Assembly: GCA_022071955.1 (NCBI GenBank)
Contig: JAJVIM010000015.1
Coordinates: 205,331 to 269,330 of the forward strand
Source: Anaerolineae bacterium
GTDB taxonomy: Bacteria; Chloroflexota; Anaerolineae; 4572-78; J111
DNA: 64,000 nucleotides
Direction: 5' to 3'
The notes under the pieces were generated by a model, which saw nothing but the letters and a program-made list of their open reading frames with translations, did not search any database and was not told the DNA's origin. Shown one piece after another: positions 47,849 to 56,927 of the stretch (within the stretch, counting starts at the first letter, position 1; every line of letters starts with the position of its first letter). Position numbers and translations under genes: made by a program.

Positions 47849-49059
47849 GCGTTACGACCGTTCAGGTTCAGCTTGGCCAAATGCTGGTGAAACAACGCGG
47901 CCTGGCGTTCCCAGGTAAACTCAGTTTTAGCCCGTTGTTGCCCGGCCCGGCCCATTATTTTGGCTAATTCCGGCTGTTGCAACAGGCGGATAATGGCTGC
48001 CGCGACTTCTTGTTCATTGTGAGGGTCAACCAGCAGCCCCGTGACACCATCTACAATTGCCTCCTGCGCGCCGCCCATCCGACTGCCAATAACCGGTAAC
48101 CCGGCGAGGTTAGCTTCCAGATACGCGATCCCAAACCCCTCGATGGGCAGTCCGGGGTGGATTTCCCGGCTGGTCATGATCATCACCTCTGCGGCAGCGT
48201 AATAAGCTATCAAATCAGCATCCGGCACAAATCCGGCAAAAACAACGTGGTCTTCCAGTTTTAACTCCGCTACTAACTGCTCTAACTGCGGCCGGTGTGG
48301 TCCGTTGCCCACCACCAGATAGACCGCCTCTGGCACGGTTTGTAATACCTGGGGTAGTGCCCGGATAACAATATCCTGCCCTTTCCACTCCACCAGCCGC
48401 GCCACCGTCAGAATGATTCGCTGCCGGTGCAACTGGGACAACAGGGAAACAGCCGGTGGGTTATTCAGCGCCTTAAATAGATTGGTGTCCACACCCGGGT
48501 GCAGGCAGATAATGGTTTGGGTCGGGGATACGCCTCGGTCCAGATACTGCTGCTTGGTAAACTGGCTGTTAACCACCAGCAGGCGGGCATGATTGAGCAA
48601 AAATAGCAATACCCGGCGGATAGGAGCAACGTGCCAATAGCGATGAAGCTCGCTGCCATGCAGGATAATCGCGTAGGGCCGCCCGGTGAGTTGTTGTACC
48701 AGCCAGCCCACCAACGCCAAATATAAATGGCCGATCAGAATTAGCTCAACGTTGCGCTGCTTGACCAATTGGCGGGTATGCCAGGTGTACAACCACAACT
48801 GGCTCACGGCAACATAGCCAATGGTGAGCAGATGCCAGCCGCGCAACCTGATTGTGCGCATTAAGCCCGGCGGTACTATTGGGAATTTGCGCCGGTGGAC
48901 CACAAACGGTTGTTGGTCATCAAAGGGCTGCCAATTGCCAAGTTGGGGGGCCAACACTTCTATGTCACCTGCGGCATGGCGGGCCAGGTTGGTGTAAAAC
49001 ACCGCAATGCCGCCGGACAGGCCGGGTAGAAAATCGTGGCTAACCAGCAGGCTTTTCAC
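47845..49059 (-). CDS. GT4 family glycosyltransferase
   Basis: 404 aa. GTG 49059 is preferred because GGAGAGG lies 5 bases upstream; an ATG at 49083 would give 8 more residues and overlap the preceding gene further. VKSLLVSHDFLPGLSGGIAV at the N-terminus, IILTVARLVEWKGQDIVIRA, VYLVVGNGPHRPQLEQLVAE, and IEGFGIAYLEANLAGLPVIG containing the E-x7-E motif identify GT4. It overlaps the O-antigen-ligase-like gene end by 20 bp. Confidence 0.9.
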   Translation of the reverse strand: MKSLLVSHDFLPGLSGGIAVFYTNLARHAAGDIEVLAPQLGNWQPFDDQQPFVVHRRKFPIVPPGLMRTIRLRGWHLLTIGYVAVSQLWLYTWHTRQLVKQRNVELILIGHLYLALVGWLVQQLTGRPYAIILHGSELHRYWHVAPIRRVLLFLLNHARLLVVNSQFTKQQYLDRGVSPTQTIICLHPGVDTNLFKALNNPPAVSLLSQLHRQRIILTVARLVEWKGQDIVIRALPQVLQTVPEAVYLVVGNGPHRPQLEQLVAELKLEDHVVFAGFVPDADLIAYYAAAEVMIMTSREIHPGLPIEGFGIAYLEANLAGLPVIGSRMGGAQEAIVDGVTGLLVDPHNEQEVAAAIIRLLQQPELAKIMGRAGQQRAKTEFTWERQAALFHQHLAKLNLNGRNA

Positions 49060-50389
49060 GGAACCTCTCCCCAAGTTGAGCATAAGCCGCTATGGCGGCC
49101 ATTAACAGCCAGAACATTTCCCGCGCCCGCACGGCCACAAAGGGCGAGCCGCCGAAGCTGGCCACGGTAAAGCCGATGACAATTCCCACTCCGGCCAGGC
49201 CTAAGGCCTGCCCCAACGGGGTGTTATCTTTTTGATACAAACGCCAGGCCAGCCGGCCAAACGCGGCCAGCAGCCCCATATAGACAGCCAGCCCGACAAA
49301 GCCGGTGTAGTACAGCACCACCAGATACTGGCTGTCCAGATACCCCGGGGGCAATGAGGCCAATCCCCGGCCGGTGATTGGGTTGGAGGCAACCATCTCG
49401 GGAAAGCGTTGTTGCCAGGCATTCAGGCGGGTGCTATATACGCCAAACCCAATATCCTCACCAGTGAACGGGTCAATCAATGTGGCGGTGCGTATTGTAA
49501 TGGACTGCGGCAGCATATTGGGCACAAAAGCCAGCAAGACCAGCAACGGCACGGCCAGGAAAAGCCAGCGCCGGTTATAAATCCAAATCATCATACTCAA
49601 CATCACCCCTACGCCAATATAAGCCTGACGTGACAGGGTGAAGACAAAAGAATAGATAACAGGGATGTCAAGCCAGCCAATTAGCCAGCGGTTACGGGGT
49701 GTGTGACTAATCCAAAACGCTATGCCCAGGGCCAGCGGCGGCATCAGGGCTAGCGCCATCAGACTATAAGTTGGCCCACCTTCAATATCAACCACCACGC
49801 CGGGAATATGGCTACGGCCGGTGAGCTGGTTAAAAGCGCCCACCCCGGCCAGGCCGGCCCCGGCCAGCAAATAAGCCCAGACAAACAGTTTAACTTTGGC
49901 CGGGGTATCCAGCAGCCAGACCACCACCGCAAACAGCAAAAAAGTCTCGATGCTTTTGGCCAGAAAAACGCCGCCGCTGTAGACCGACAGGTCAAAACGG
50001 GTGGTACCCTGTAGCACCCCCAGCACTGTGGCCACCAGTTCTACACCCAGCAAAGCCAGCCAGGGTCGCCAGTTGGGCACCGGCGGCACCGGCTGGCGGC
50101 TGAGTAACAGCCGTAAGGCCAGGATGGCCAGCCCGCCGGCCAGTACAAAATCTTCTATCCGCAGCGGCAACCCCAGCGGCAGTTCCGGCGACAGCGCCAC
50201 GGCAAAGGCCAATCCAATAGCAATCCAGAAGGGGGTTAAGAAGATGACCAGGCCAAAAATAGCGGCCACTATAAGTAGCAGCGGCCAGCCCGCGCTGTTA
50301 GCGGTCAGTCCGGCCAGTAACACCGTGGCCAGCAGCCCGGCGCTCACCAGCAAGCCCAGCCGCAGGGCGTAAGACGGATGTTTAACCAT
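49040..50389 (-). CDS. O-antigen ligase / polymerase family protein, second copy
   Basis: 449 aa, about eleven membrane segments. The Wzy_C-type region contains VYSTRLNAWQQRFPEMVASN, PITGRGLASLPPGYLDSQYL and VLYYTGFVGLAVYMGLL. Similar in layout to the protein at 33725-34975 but not closely similar in sequence, so the locus has two polymerase/ligase candidates. The ATG at 50389 overlaps the preceding GT4 gene by 8 bp. Polymerase versus ligase cannot be decided from the sequence. Confidence 0.85.
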   Translation of the reverse strand: MVKHPSYALRLGLLVSAGLLATVLLAGLTANSAGWPLLLIVAAIFGLVIFLTPFWIAIGLAFAVALSPELPLGLPLRIEDFVLAGGLAILALRLLLSRQPVPPVPNWRPWLALLGVELVATVLGVLQGTTRFDLSVYSGGVFLAKSIETFLLFAVVVWLLDTPAKVKLFVWAYLLAGAGLAGVGAFNQLTGRSHIPGVVVDIEGGPTYSLMALALMPPLALGIAFWISHTPRNRWLIGWLDIPVIYSFVFTLSRQAYIGVGVMLSMMIWIYNRRWLFLAVPLLVLLAFVPNMLPQSITIRTATLIDPFTGEDIGFGVYSTRLNAWQQRFPEMVASNPITGRGLASLPPGYLDSQYLVVLYYTGFVGLAVYMGLLAAFGRLAWRLYQKDNTPLGQALGLAGVGIVIGFTVASFGGSPFVAVRAREMFWLLMAAIAAYAQLGERFREKPAG

Positions 50390-51563
50390 TTTCTGGCTGT
50401 ACCGTGGGGGTTGGCTGGCGGGTTTTAGTGTGCCGGCTGAGCAACCGCCGGTACAGCGCCTCGTTTTCTTGGACCACTCGCTCGACGGTGAAGCGCTGGC
50501 GGGCGGTTTGTTGGGCGGCCTGGCCCAGCCGGGCGGCCAGGTGTGGCGTTTGTAACACCCGGATTAAGGCGGCGGCCAGCGGCTCGGGTTGGGCCGGCTC
50601 TACCAGCAACCCATCATGGCCATCGGTCACGGCCTCTAAACTGCCGGCAATTTTAGAAGCCACCACCGGCTTGCCGGCGGCCATCGCTTCCAGTAACACC
50701 ATCGGTAAGCCCTCCACCAACGAGGGCATGGCCACCACATCCAGCCCGGCCAGCGCGGCCGATATATCGGCCTCAAAGCCGGTAAAGGTGCAACCTGGCT
50801 CAATATCCAGTTGCGCGGCCAATGTTTTTAACTCGCTTTCCAGCTCGCCCTCGCCGATGATGAACAGCCGGGCCTGGGGAACCTGCCGCTGCACGGTCGG
50901 CCAGGCCCGCAACAAGTGCTCAAAGCCTTTTTGCCAGGTTAGCTTGCCGATGGCTCCCACGGCCAGTTGCGCCGGCCCAAGCCCGTGAGCGGCGCGCCAC
51001 GTTTGGCGGGCCGCGGCGGTGGGCGCGTAGGTCTCCACTTCAATGCCGTTGAGGATGACCGCGATTTGTTGGGATGGGATATGATGCTCAGTAACCAGCG
51101 CGGTTACCGATTCGTGGTTAACCACAATCCACTGCTTAACCAGCGGGTTGGTCAGCCGGTCAATAGCCCGGTACAGCAGCTTGCGGCCTAACGGAGCATG
51201 CCAGTAACGGCTGGTGATCATGGCCACAGTGGAAATGATTACAGGTACCCCGGCCAGCCGGGCCGCCAGCCGGCCAAAAGGGTCGCCCCGGCCCTGGGTG
51301 TGGACAAGATCAATGCGCTGTTGCTTCAGGTAGCGGGCTATGGGCAGCACGGCGGCCAGGTTCCATTTGTGGCGCAGGTTGACCGGATAAACCGGGATGT
51401 GGGCGGCGGTAAGCAGGTCGACAAAGTGACCGCCCGGCGAACAGACGACATGCACGCCATAACGCCGGCGATCCAACCCCAGCGCCAGTTGGGCAAAGGT
51501 CCGCTCGCCGCCGCGAAAGGACAGGTTATCAATAATGTAACAGATGCGGATTTTCTGATTCAT
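50382..51563 (-). CDS. GT4 family glycosyltransferase
   Basis: 393 aa. CYIIDNLSFRGGERTFAQLA, RIDLVHTQGRGDPFGRLAAR, VGAIGKLTWQKGFEHLLRAW, ARLFIIGEGELESELKTLAA and SLVEGLPMVLLEAMAAGKPV (E-x7-E present) give a complete GT-B/GT4 protein. It overlaps the GT2 gene by 4 bp, so they are translationally coupled. A transferase for the polysaccharide repeat unit. Confidence 0.91.
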   Translation of the reverse strand: MNQKIRICYIIDNLSFRGGERTFAQLALGLDRRRYGVHVVCSPGGHFVDLLTAAHIPVYPVNLRHKWNLAAVLPIARYLKQQRIDLVHTQGRGDPFGRLAARLAGVPVIISTVAMITSRYWHAPLGRKLLYRAIDRLTNPLVKQWIVVNHESVTALVTEHHIPSQQIAVILNGIEVETYAPTAAARQTWRAAHGLGPAQLAVGAIGKLTWQKGFEHLLRAWPTVQRQVPQARLFIIGEGELESELKTLAAQLDIEPGCTFTGFEADISAALAGLDVVAMPSLVEGLPMVLLEAMAAGKPVVASKIAGSLEAVTDGHDGLLVEPAQPEPLAAALIRVLQTPHLAARLGQAAQQTARQRFTVERVVQENEALYRRLLSRHTKTRQPTPTVQPENG

Positions 51564-52435
51564 TGGCGGTAAGCGGTAGTCCGGGCTAATAGAACCCAGG
51601 CCCGCAGGTTTAGAACATTAGCAACACACGCTTTGGTAGCAAAGGTGAGCGCCGCCCGGATTTGCCGGTGGCCGGCATAATGGCCGGCGATCATCAGGTA
51701 ATGGTTTGCCAGAATACGCTGCCTGGCCCACCAGGGTAGTGCTTGCAGTTGGGGCTTGATTTTGTCTAAAAGCTTAAAACGCCCCTGCAACTGAGCCTCT
51801 AAATTTGTGTCAACCCGTATACTTGAGAGATGATGGTTTACCAATGGTTCAGGTACGGCTACAAACCGGCACTGGTCGGCCAGCCGGATCCACAAGTCCC
51901 AATCCTGACAGCTTCGCAAGGTGGCGTCAAAACCGCCTACGGTCAGCAACGCCTCTCGTGGTGCCATCACGGTTGAGGTTGAACCCACATAATTGCCATA
52001 CAGCAGTTCTACCTGAGTTATCTCTGTTTTTGACGGGGTGAACGTCCGGCTGACCTCGCCGTTGGGGTTAATATGGTGCAGCCCGGTATAAACAACCACC
52101 TGGTCGGAACCACCAGCCTGAACTGCGGCTAACTGCCGGGTCAGTTTATCAGGCAGCCATTTATCGTCATCATCCAGAAAGGCCACCCATTCGCCGGTAG
52201 CGGCGTTAATACCCGTGTTCCGCGCCGCCGAGCCGCGCCGGTTGGTGCTGTGCCGGATGGTTTTGATCCGTGGGTCATTGAAGCTGGCCATCACCGCTGG
52301 GGTGTCGTCGTTGGAGGCGTCATCAACTATGATCAGTTCAAAGTCCTGATAGCTTTGGTTGAGCACGCTCTGTACGGCGCGTGGCAGTAACTCCGCACGA
52401 TTGTGGGTGGGGATTATGACACTTACTGTTGGCAT
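51560..52435 (-). CDS. GT2 family glycosyltransferase
   Basis: 291 aa. VSVIIPTHNRAELLPRAVQS, FELIIVDDASNDDT, GSAARNTGINAATGEWVAFL and DDDDKWLPDKL (DXD metal site) identify the GT-A fold; RSCQDWDLWIRLADQC carries the acidic acceptor-base region. Soluble. It overlaps the following gene by 4 bp and the preceding one by 13 bp. Confidence 0.91.
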   Translation of the reverse strand: MPTVSVIIPTHNRAELLPRAVQSVLNQSYQDFELIIVDDASNDDTPAVMASFNDPRIKTIRHSTNRRGSAARNTGINAATGEWVAFLDDDDKWLPDKLTRQLAAVQAGGSDQVVVYTGLHHINPNGEVSRTFTPSKTEITQVELLYGNYVGSTSTVMAPREALLTVGGFDATLRSCQDWDLWIRLADQCRFVAVPEPLVNHHLSSIRVDTNLEAQLQGRFKLLDKIKPQLQALPWWARQRILANHYLMIAGHYAGHRQIRAALTFATKACVANVLNLRAWVLLARTTAYRQ

Positions 52436-53559
52436 ATTTTCTGCTGTTGAAAATGGGCGGCGGCTTGGGCCAGCACATCCAACTCTTGTTGTATAACCCG
52501 ACGACCATCACACAGTTCAATCATATGCTGCCGGGCATTTTGGCCCATTTGGCGGCAGTGCTCTTGATCGGATACCAGTTTTAAGACCGCCTCACGTAGC
52601 GCCTGTGGGTTTTCGGGCGGCACCAGATACCCATCAATCCCGTCTCGCACAAATTCAGGAATACCGCCAACGTTAGTGGCTATTACTGGTAAGCCGCAAC
52701 TCATCGCTTCGCACATCGCTAAGCCTTGAGTTTCGTTACGGGATGGCGCAACGAAATAATCATACTGCCGCAATATGCTGGGAACCTCACTGTGTGGAAA
52801 GCCTCGTGCTTGTAAGGTGGTTTGAGAGTTAGTGCGGCGAATCAGTGATCGCAACTCTTGTTCCAGTGGGCCAGTGCCGATAATAGTCAGGCGGGTTTGT
52901 TCAAGTGCATTGTAAGCCCGAATGGCAATATCCAGACCATATTTGGGACCAAGCGAGCGTAGAGCAATGCCGCGTAATTGTTGATTTGGGGGGGGGGTAG
53001 ATGTTGGTGAAAACAATTCGGTATCTACCGGATTGGCAATAACAATGCTATGAGGATTGTGATAACGCATTGACCGCTCGGCCAACCCTTTGATCCAGTT
53101 TGAGACAAAAACGACCGAAGAACTTTGCTCCAAGAATGATTTTAAGTAACGTAGTTTGAACCAATCGTGGGGTACAGAAAGTAACCGACTTAAACCGTGG
53201 TGGTATCCAAAAAAAGCGGTGTACATCGTCTCATAGCCATGGATCCAGGAGACTAAAGGGTAATGATCTCGTAACTGAATAGCCAATTGCGTAGCGTAGG
53301 TTCTGCGATAAGGAAAATGAATAGCAATTACATCTGGAGCAAACTGCTGCACTGCTGCATAGGCTGCATTAAGGCTAACTGGACGCAAAATTGAAATACC
53401 TTCAAAACTGTCTTGGGTTTTAAGCTCAGGCCTAGGTCTGCTGATTACTAAGACATGGTGGCCGAGTTTCACATATAGCTGTGTTCGGGCGTGAATGAAG
53501 GCGCAAGCGTCTGGCCTTTGGATAGAAGGATAGCAGTCAGTTAGGATAATTATTCTCAT
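52423..53559 (-). CDS. GT4 family glycosyltransferase
   Basis: 378 aa. RIIILTDCYPSIQRPDACAF, VIAIHFPYRRTYATQLAIQL, IALRSLGPKYGLDIAIRAYN and VAPSRNETQGLAMCEAMSCG (E-x7-E), then LPVIATNVGGIPEFVRDGID: a typical GT4 enzyme. Base composition is lower in GC than the genes at 45-52 kb, marking the start of a more AT-rich block that continues to 58 kb. Confidence 0.9.
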   Translation of the reverse strand: MRIIILTDCYPSIQRPDACAFIHARTQLYVKLGHHVLVISRPRPELKTQDSFEGISILRPVSLNAAYAAVQQFAPDVIAIHFPYRRTYATQLAIQLRDHYPLVSWIHGYETMYTAFFGYHHGLSRLLSVPHDWFKLRYLKSFLEQSSSVVFVSNWIKGLAERSMRYHNPHSIVIANPVDTELFSPTSTPPPNQQLRGIALRSLGPKYGLDIAIRAYNALEQTRLTIIGTGPLEQELRSLIRRTNSQTTLQARGFPHSEVPSILRQYDYFVAPSRNETQGLAMCEAMSCGLPVIATNVGGIPEFVRDGIDGYLVPPENPQALREAVLKLVSDQEHCRQMGQNARQHMIELCDGRRVIQQELDVLAQAAAHFQQQKICQQ

Positions 53560-53570
53560 TAGGACACTTA

Positions 53571-54311
53571 TTAGGTTTTCGGCTTAATGGCTAAGAATAG
53601 AAACTGACCACTAAACTGTAACTTCATTGCGTTTATCGATTGGGGGGACTTTCGTAGGATTGTGCCAAGTGTGCTGATAATGGAATTTAATGGTGAGTCA
53701 GTTCCCCACCATCTATCAAATGATGCAGGTGCTCTTAGCGCGTTGCGAATAATTAAGGTGAAGGCATCTATGCTCGGGCGTAGTTCAATAACACAAAAAC
53801 CCACTGAGTTCAATAATTCCACAAAACCGAATGGAGTGTAATTCCAATAACTTAGAGAGTGGTATGGCTCTAAATAAGACGTCGAGCCTGCAAAATGACC
53901 GCCGGGTTTTAAAGTACGAAACAGTTCTTGAAGTACACTCTCCGGGTGTCGTACGTGTTCAAAAACTTGGAATGTATAAATCAGGTCAAAATAATCATTT
54001 GGAAAGGGAAATTGAAGCCCATTATACGTTACGAAATTGAAATCATGGTGAACACGCCCATTTACCTCTGGTGAGTGTTCAATATCTAGCCCAACCCAAG
54101 AAATGTTGCCTTTTTGCCTAAAATAGTTATAAAATTCTCCTGTGCCACAACCGAAGTCCATAACTCGACAATTGTTGCTATTGTTCTGAAAGATCCTGTC
54201 TAAATAAGCAGTATGAGATTCTTGATGACTATAATCCGTTGGAATTAGATTAGTTAACACTTTGCTGCCTCCCGATTGACTCCCTAAACCATCCCTCCAT
54301 ATAAGTTCCAT
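53571..54311 (-). CDS. Class I SAM-dependent methyltransferase
   Basis: 246 aa if started at ATG 54311, which would overlap the previous gene by 62 bp; GTG 54260 (VLTNLIPTDYSHQ) with only an 11-bp overlap is an equally good start giving 229 aa. Motif I VMDFGCGTGEFYNYFRQKGN, VGLDIEHSP, FDLIYTFQVFEHVRHPESVL and FRTLKPGGHFAGS are intact. AT-rich relative to the window. It probably methylates a sugar of the polysaccharide. Confidence 0.85.
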   Translation of the reverse strand: MELIWRDGLGSQSGGSKVLTNLIPTDYSHQESHTAYLDRIFQNNSNNCRVMDFGCGTGEFYNYFRQKGNISWVGLDIEHSPEVNGRVHHDFNFVTYNGLQFPFPNDYFDLIYTFQVFEHVRHPESVLQELFRTLKPGGHFAGSTSYLEPYHSLSYWNYTPFGFVELLNSVGFCVIELRPSIDAFTLIIRNALRAPASFDRWWGTDSPLNSIISTLGTILRKSPQSINAMKLQFSGQFLFLAIKPKT

Positions 54312-55476
54312 TAAAGAAACTCGGTTGTAGTTCTTGACAGTTGTTTTTATATTGATTGATTTGATTGTTATGCTGTAACCACAAGTTTAATTGTGCCGGT
54401 AGTTTCGAGGCAGGAAGTGCAAAGCCCACTTTGTCTTCATTGATAATTGTAGATAATGTAATTAGATTTGTGCTCAAAATGACTAACTTATTGGCCACGT
54501 AGGCTGAGTATTTGGCCGTGGCCATCAAGTCGTAATATGAATGTTGGTAGAGCAACAACCCAATATCGCATTGGCGGGCTACTGCATCGTGAGTGGCATG
54601 GTCAAGCACCCCAAAATAATGCACGTTTTTCAAGTCGCGTTCTTTTATTTCCTGTGTCAGCCATTCGCCGTGCCTGCCGCACAGATAGAAACCTGCCTGG
54701 GGATTGATAGCAAATACTTTTATAATATCCAATAGATTTTTCTGCACCACTGCCAACCCCAAGTCACCGGAATAAAACGCCCGGATTTTGTCCGCAGGGT
54801 CGAGCTGAATCTTCTGGGGGGGGGCTTCATAGGAAGGCATATAAATATCGCGTCGTTTTAGCTTGATCTTGTCAACGGTCAGGTTATGTTTCTTAATGAT
54901 ATGGCCGGTCAATAAATTCGAGGGCGAGATAATGGTGTCGCCAATCTTGAAAATGAGCCGTTCAACTAGGGTGAAATATCGGTGGGGCCACGGCAGCGTA
55001 CGCAAAGAGTAAAAAGGATTCAGGTCCGGCTCGGTTTCGGTTGGCGGAATAAGTTTCTGTTCGGTCGGTAAATCCTGAATCAACACCACTATGCGCTGGC
55101 CGGTTATTTTTTTCTTCAACCCCAATAAGCCGTAGCCCAGTACGGCAAATAATAAAACTTTGATGGCCCCAGACCGGCCAATAAACGGCATTTTGGGGTA
55201 ATGGAACAACAATATCTCGTCATCAATCCAGAGTAGATCACGGGTATCCTGCCACTGTTTGCGGAAAAAGCTTAGAGCTTTCCGCCACAAATTGTTGCCC
55301 GTGTGGGGGGTTGGCTTGTTTAAGATATATCGGATTTGTACCTGATTTTCCTGAGATTTGAGGAAATTTAGAAAACTGGTGAGGTAGATCCCGGTTCCTC
55401 CCAAATGTTCGTTCTGATCCTTATTTAATTGAAACTGGTAAAAGGCCAAGTGGGGTATTTGGTCTCGTCGGTCCAC
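54250..55476 (-). CDS. Glycosyltransferase-like protein (GT4-type, divergent)
   Basis: 408 aa from GTG 55476. Segments such as NEHLGGTGIYLTSFLNFLKS, QRIVVLIQDLPTEQK, GDTIISPSNLLTGHIIKKHN, IRAFYSGDLGLAVVQKNLLD, FYLCGRHGEWLTQEI and VHYFGVLDHATHDAVARQCD follow the order of GT-B/GT4 enzymes, but a clean E-x7-E is not visible, so the assignment to GT4 is less certain. There is one hydrophobic stretch (IKVLLFAVLGYGLLGL). AT-rich gene, in line with its neighbours. Confidence 0.72.
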   Translation of the reverse strand: MDRRDQIPHLAFYQFQLNKDQNEHLGGTGIYLTSFLNFLKSQENQVQIRYILNKPTPHTGNNLWRKALSFFRKQWQDTRDLLWIDDEILLFHYPKMPFIGRSGAIKVLLFAVLGYGLLGLKKKITGQRIVVLIQDLPTEQKLIPPTETEPDLNPFYSLRTLPWPHRYFTLVERLIFKIGDTIISPSNLLTGHIIKKHNLTVDKIKLKRRDIYMPSYEAPPQKIQLDPADKIRAFYSGDLGLAVVQKNLLDIIKVFAINPQAGFYLCGRHGEWLTQEIKERDLKNVHYFGVLDHATHDAVARQCDIGLLLYQHSYYDLMATAKYSAYVANKLVILSTNLITLSTIINEDKVGFALPASKLPAQLNLWLQHNNQINQYKNNCQELQPSFFNGTYMEGWFRESIGRQQSVN

Positions 55477-55496
55477 TGCTACAATTCCAATCTCAT

Positions 55497-56882
55497 TTAT
55501 GATGAACCGCTGCCTGGATAATAAGGTTTCAGGTTAAGGTGTTTTTTAGCAACGCCAATCCAGGTCAGATACTGCTGCCAATCGGCGCGAGTTGGGATCA
55601 AAAGCGTTGTAGCCGGGATGTTGGTGATCCGCACATAGGCTGCCAGTTCCAGCACTACCGCCAGACTGTATGAAAACAGGGTGGCTATCGCCGCCCCACC
55701 AATTCCCAGCCACGGAATTAACCAGATGTTTAAGCCAATATTGGCCAGCCCACTGAACAAATTGATCAATGACACCAGGCCCGGATAACCTCGCCCGCCC
55801 AAATCACTGCTGATAATGCGTCCCAGGCTCAACACGGCAATGGCCGGGATGAGAATCATTGTTGAGGGCCAGGCCGGTAGAAAGTCTGCCCCATATAACA
55901 ACCAGATGGCTGGGTAAGCCAATAGCCACATTCCGCCGCAGGACAGCCAGGCCATAATATTGGTCTGGCGGGCAACCAGCGGGGTTAATCGTCGTTTTTC
56001 CTGCTCCGTTGCCGAAGCAATATAGGGGAACAAAACGGTGCCGATCACCGACGGCAGAATATAAAGTTTCTCGGCCAGCCCAACAGATACAGAGTAATAG
56101 CCAACCGCAGCCGTCGATAAGTACATACTGATAATAAAAACATCGGCCCGGTAGTTCATAAACCATGAAATACTACCCAGGTGGGCCTTTGTCCCATATT
56201 TAATCATTGCTTGCCCGGCGGCCAGGTTCCAGCGTAAATCATGCCGGTGTAGTGACATTCGCTGCAAGAAATAACAGAGTAGTCCAATATTGACCACAGC
56301 ACTTACAGAGGCTTCGATAATCAAGCCAAAAATACCCAACTGCAACCCCATCAGTAGTAACACGGTCAACACAAATTGCAGTCCAGAACCGAAAACAGCC
56401 AACAGATTTGAAATGTTGAATTGGCGTAATCCCAGCAATGCCGCTGTAATGAATTGGTGACTTAAAGAAAAAGGCAGTAACACTAGGAGCCAGCTCATAT
56501 AAATGGGGTTAATCGCGTTGGCCAAAAGGTACCCACGGAAAGAAGGAAACAAGTGTAAGCCGATCATAAACCCGAAGGCTGGCAACAATCCCAAAATCAG
56601 CGCCAGCAGGATCAGGGCAAACACAATCTCACCCAGCGTAAACTCCTGGCGGCCAACATAATAAGTCGCCGCCGGCTGCAAGCCCAGGCTCACCAACATT
56701 ACCGCCATTGAACTGATCAACAACATCACCGCCCAGGTGCCGCGTCCCTCCGGCCCCAGGCTGCGGGCAATCAAAATTGAGGTGCCCAAGCCGGTAGCAA
56801 AGATCACCAGCCGGGCCAATAAGGTCTGGATGCTATGGGATTTGAAACTGCCGTTGGTAGTTTTTTGAGATTTTTCAGTCAC
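55497..56882 (-). CDS. Wzx-like polysaccharide flippase
   Basis: 461 aa from GTG 56882. About 12-14 membrane helices. QTLLARLVIFATGLGTSILI, ARSLGPEGRGTWAVMLLISS, IASATEQEKRRLTPLVARQT and IGLNIWLIPWLGIGGAAIAT fit the polysaccharide synthase/Wzx (MATE-like) family. It would flip the undecaprenyl-linked repeat unit to the outer face of the membrane. The only classical Wzx in the window. Confidence 0.9.
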   Translation of the reverse strand: MTEKSQKTTNGSFKSHSIQTLLARLVIFATGLGTSILIARSLGPEGRGTWAVMLLISSMAVMLVSLGLQPAATYYVGRQEFTLGEIVFALILLALILGLLPAFGFMIGLHLFPSFRGYLLANAINPIYMSWLLVLLPFSLSHQFITAALLGLRQFNISNLLAVFGSGLQFVLTVLLLMGLQLGIFGLIIEASVSAVVNIGLLCYFLQRMSLHRHDLRWNLAAGQAMIKYGTKAHLGSISWFMNYRADVFIISMYLSTAAVGYYSVSVGLAEKLYILPSVIGTVLFPYIASATEQEKRRLTPLVARQTNIMAWLSCGGMWLLAYPAIWLLYGADFLPAWPSTMILIPAIAVLSLGRIISSDLGGRGYPGLVSLINLFSGLANIGLNIWLIPWLGIGGAAIATLFSYSLAVVLELAAYVRITNIPATTLLIPTRADWQQYLTWIGVAKKHLNLKPYYPGSGSS

Positions 56883-56927
56883 GATGTTGGCTGGAAGTGC
56901 AATAATTGTGACGCGATTGAGAAGGGG

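Noticed and set aside
53831..54040. Plus-strand 69-codon frame inside the methyltransferase gene
   Set aside because: No ribosome site or similarity; the opposite frame has intact SAM motifs.
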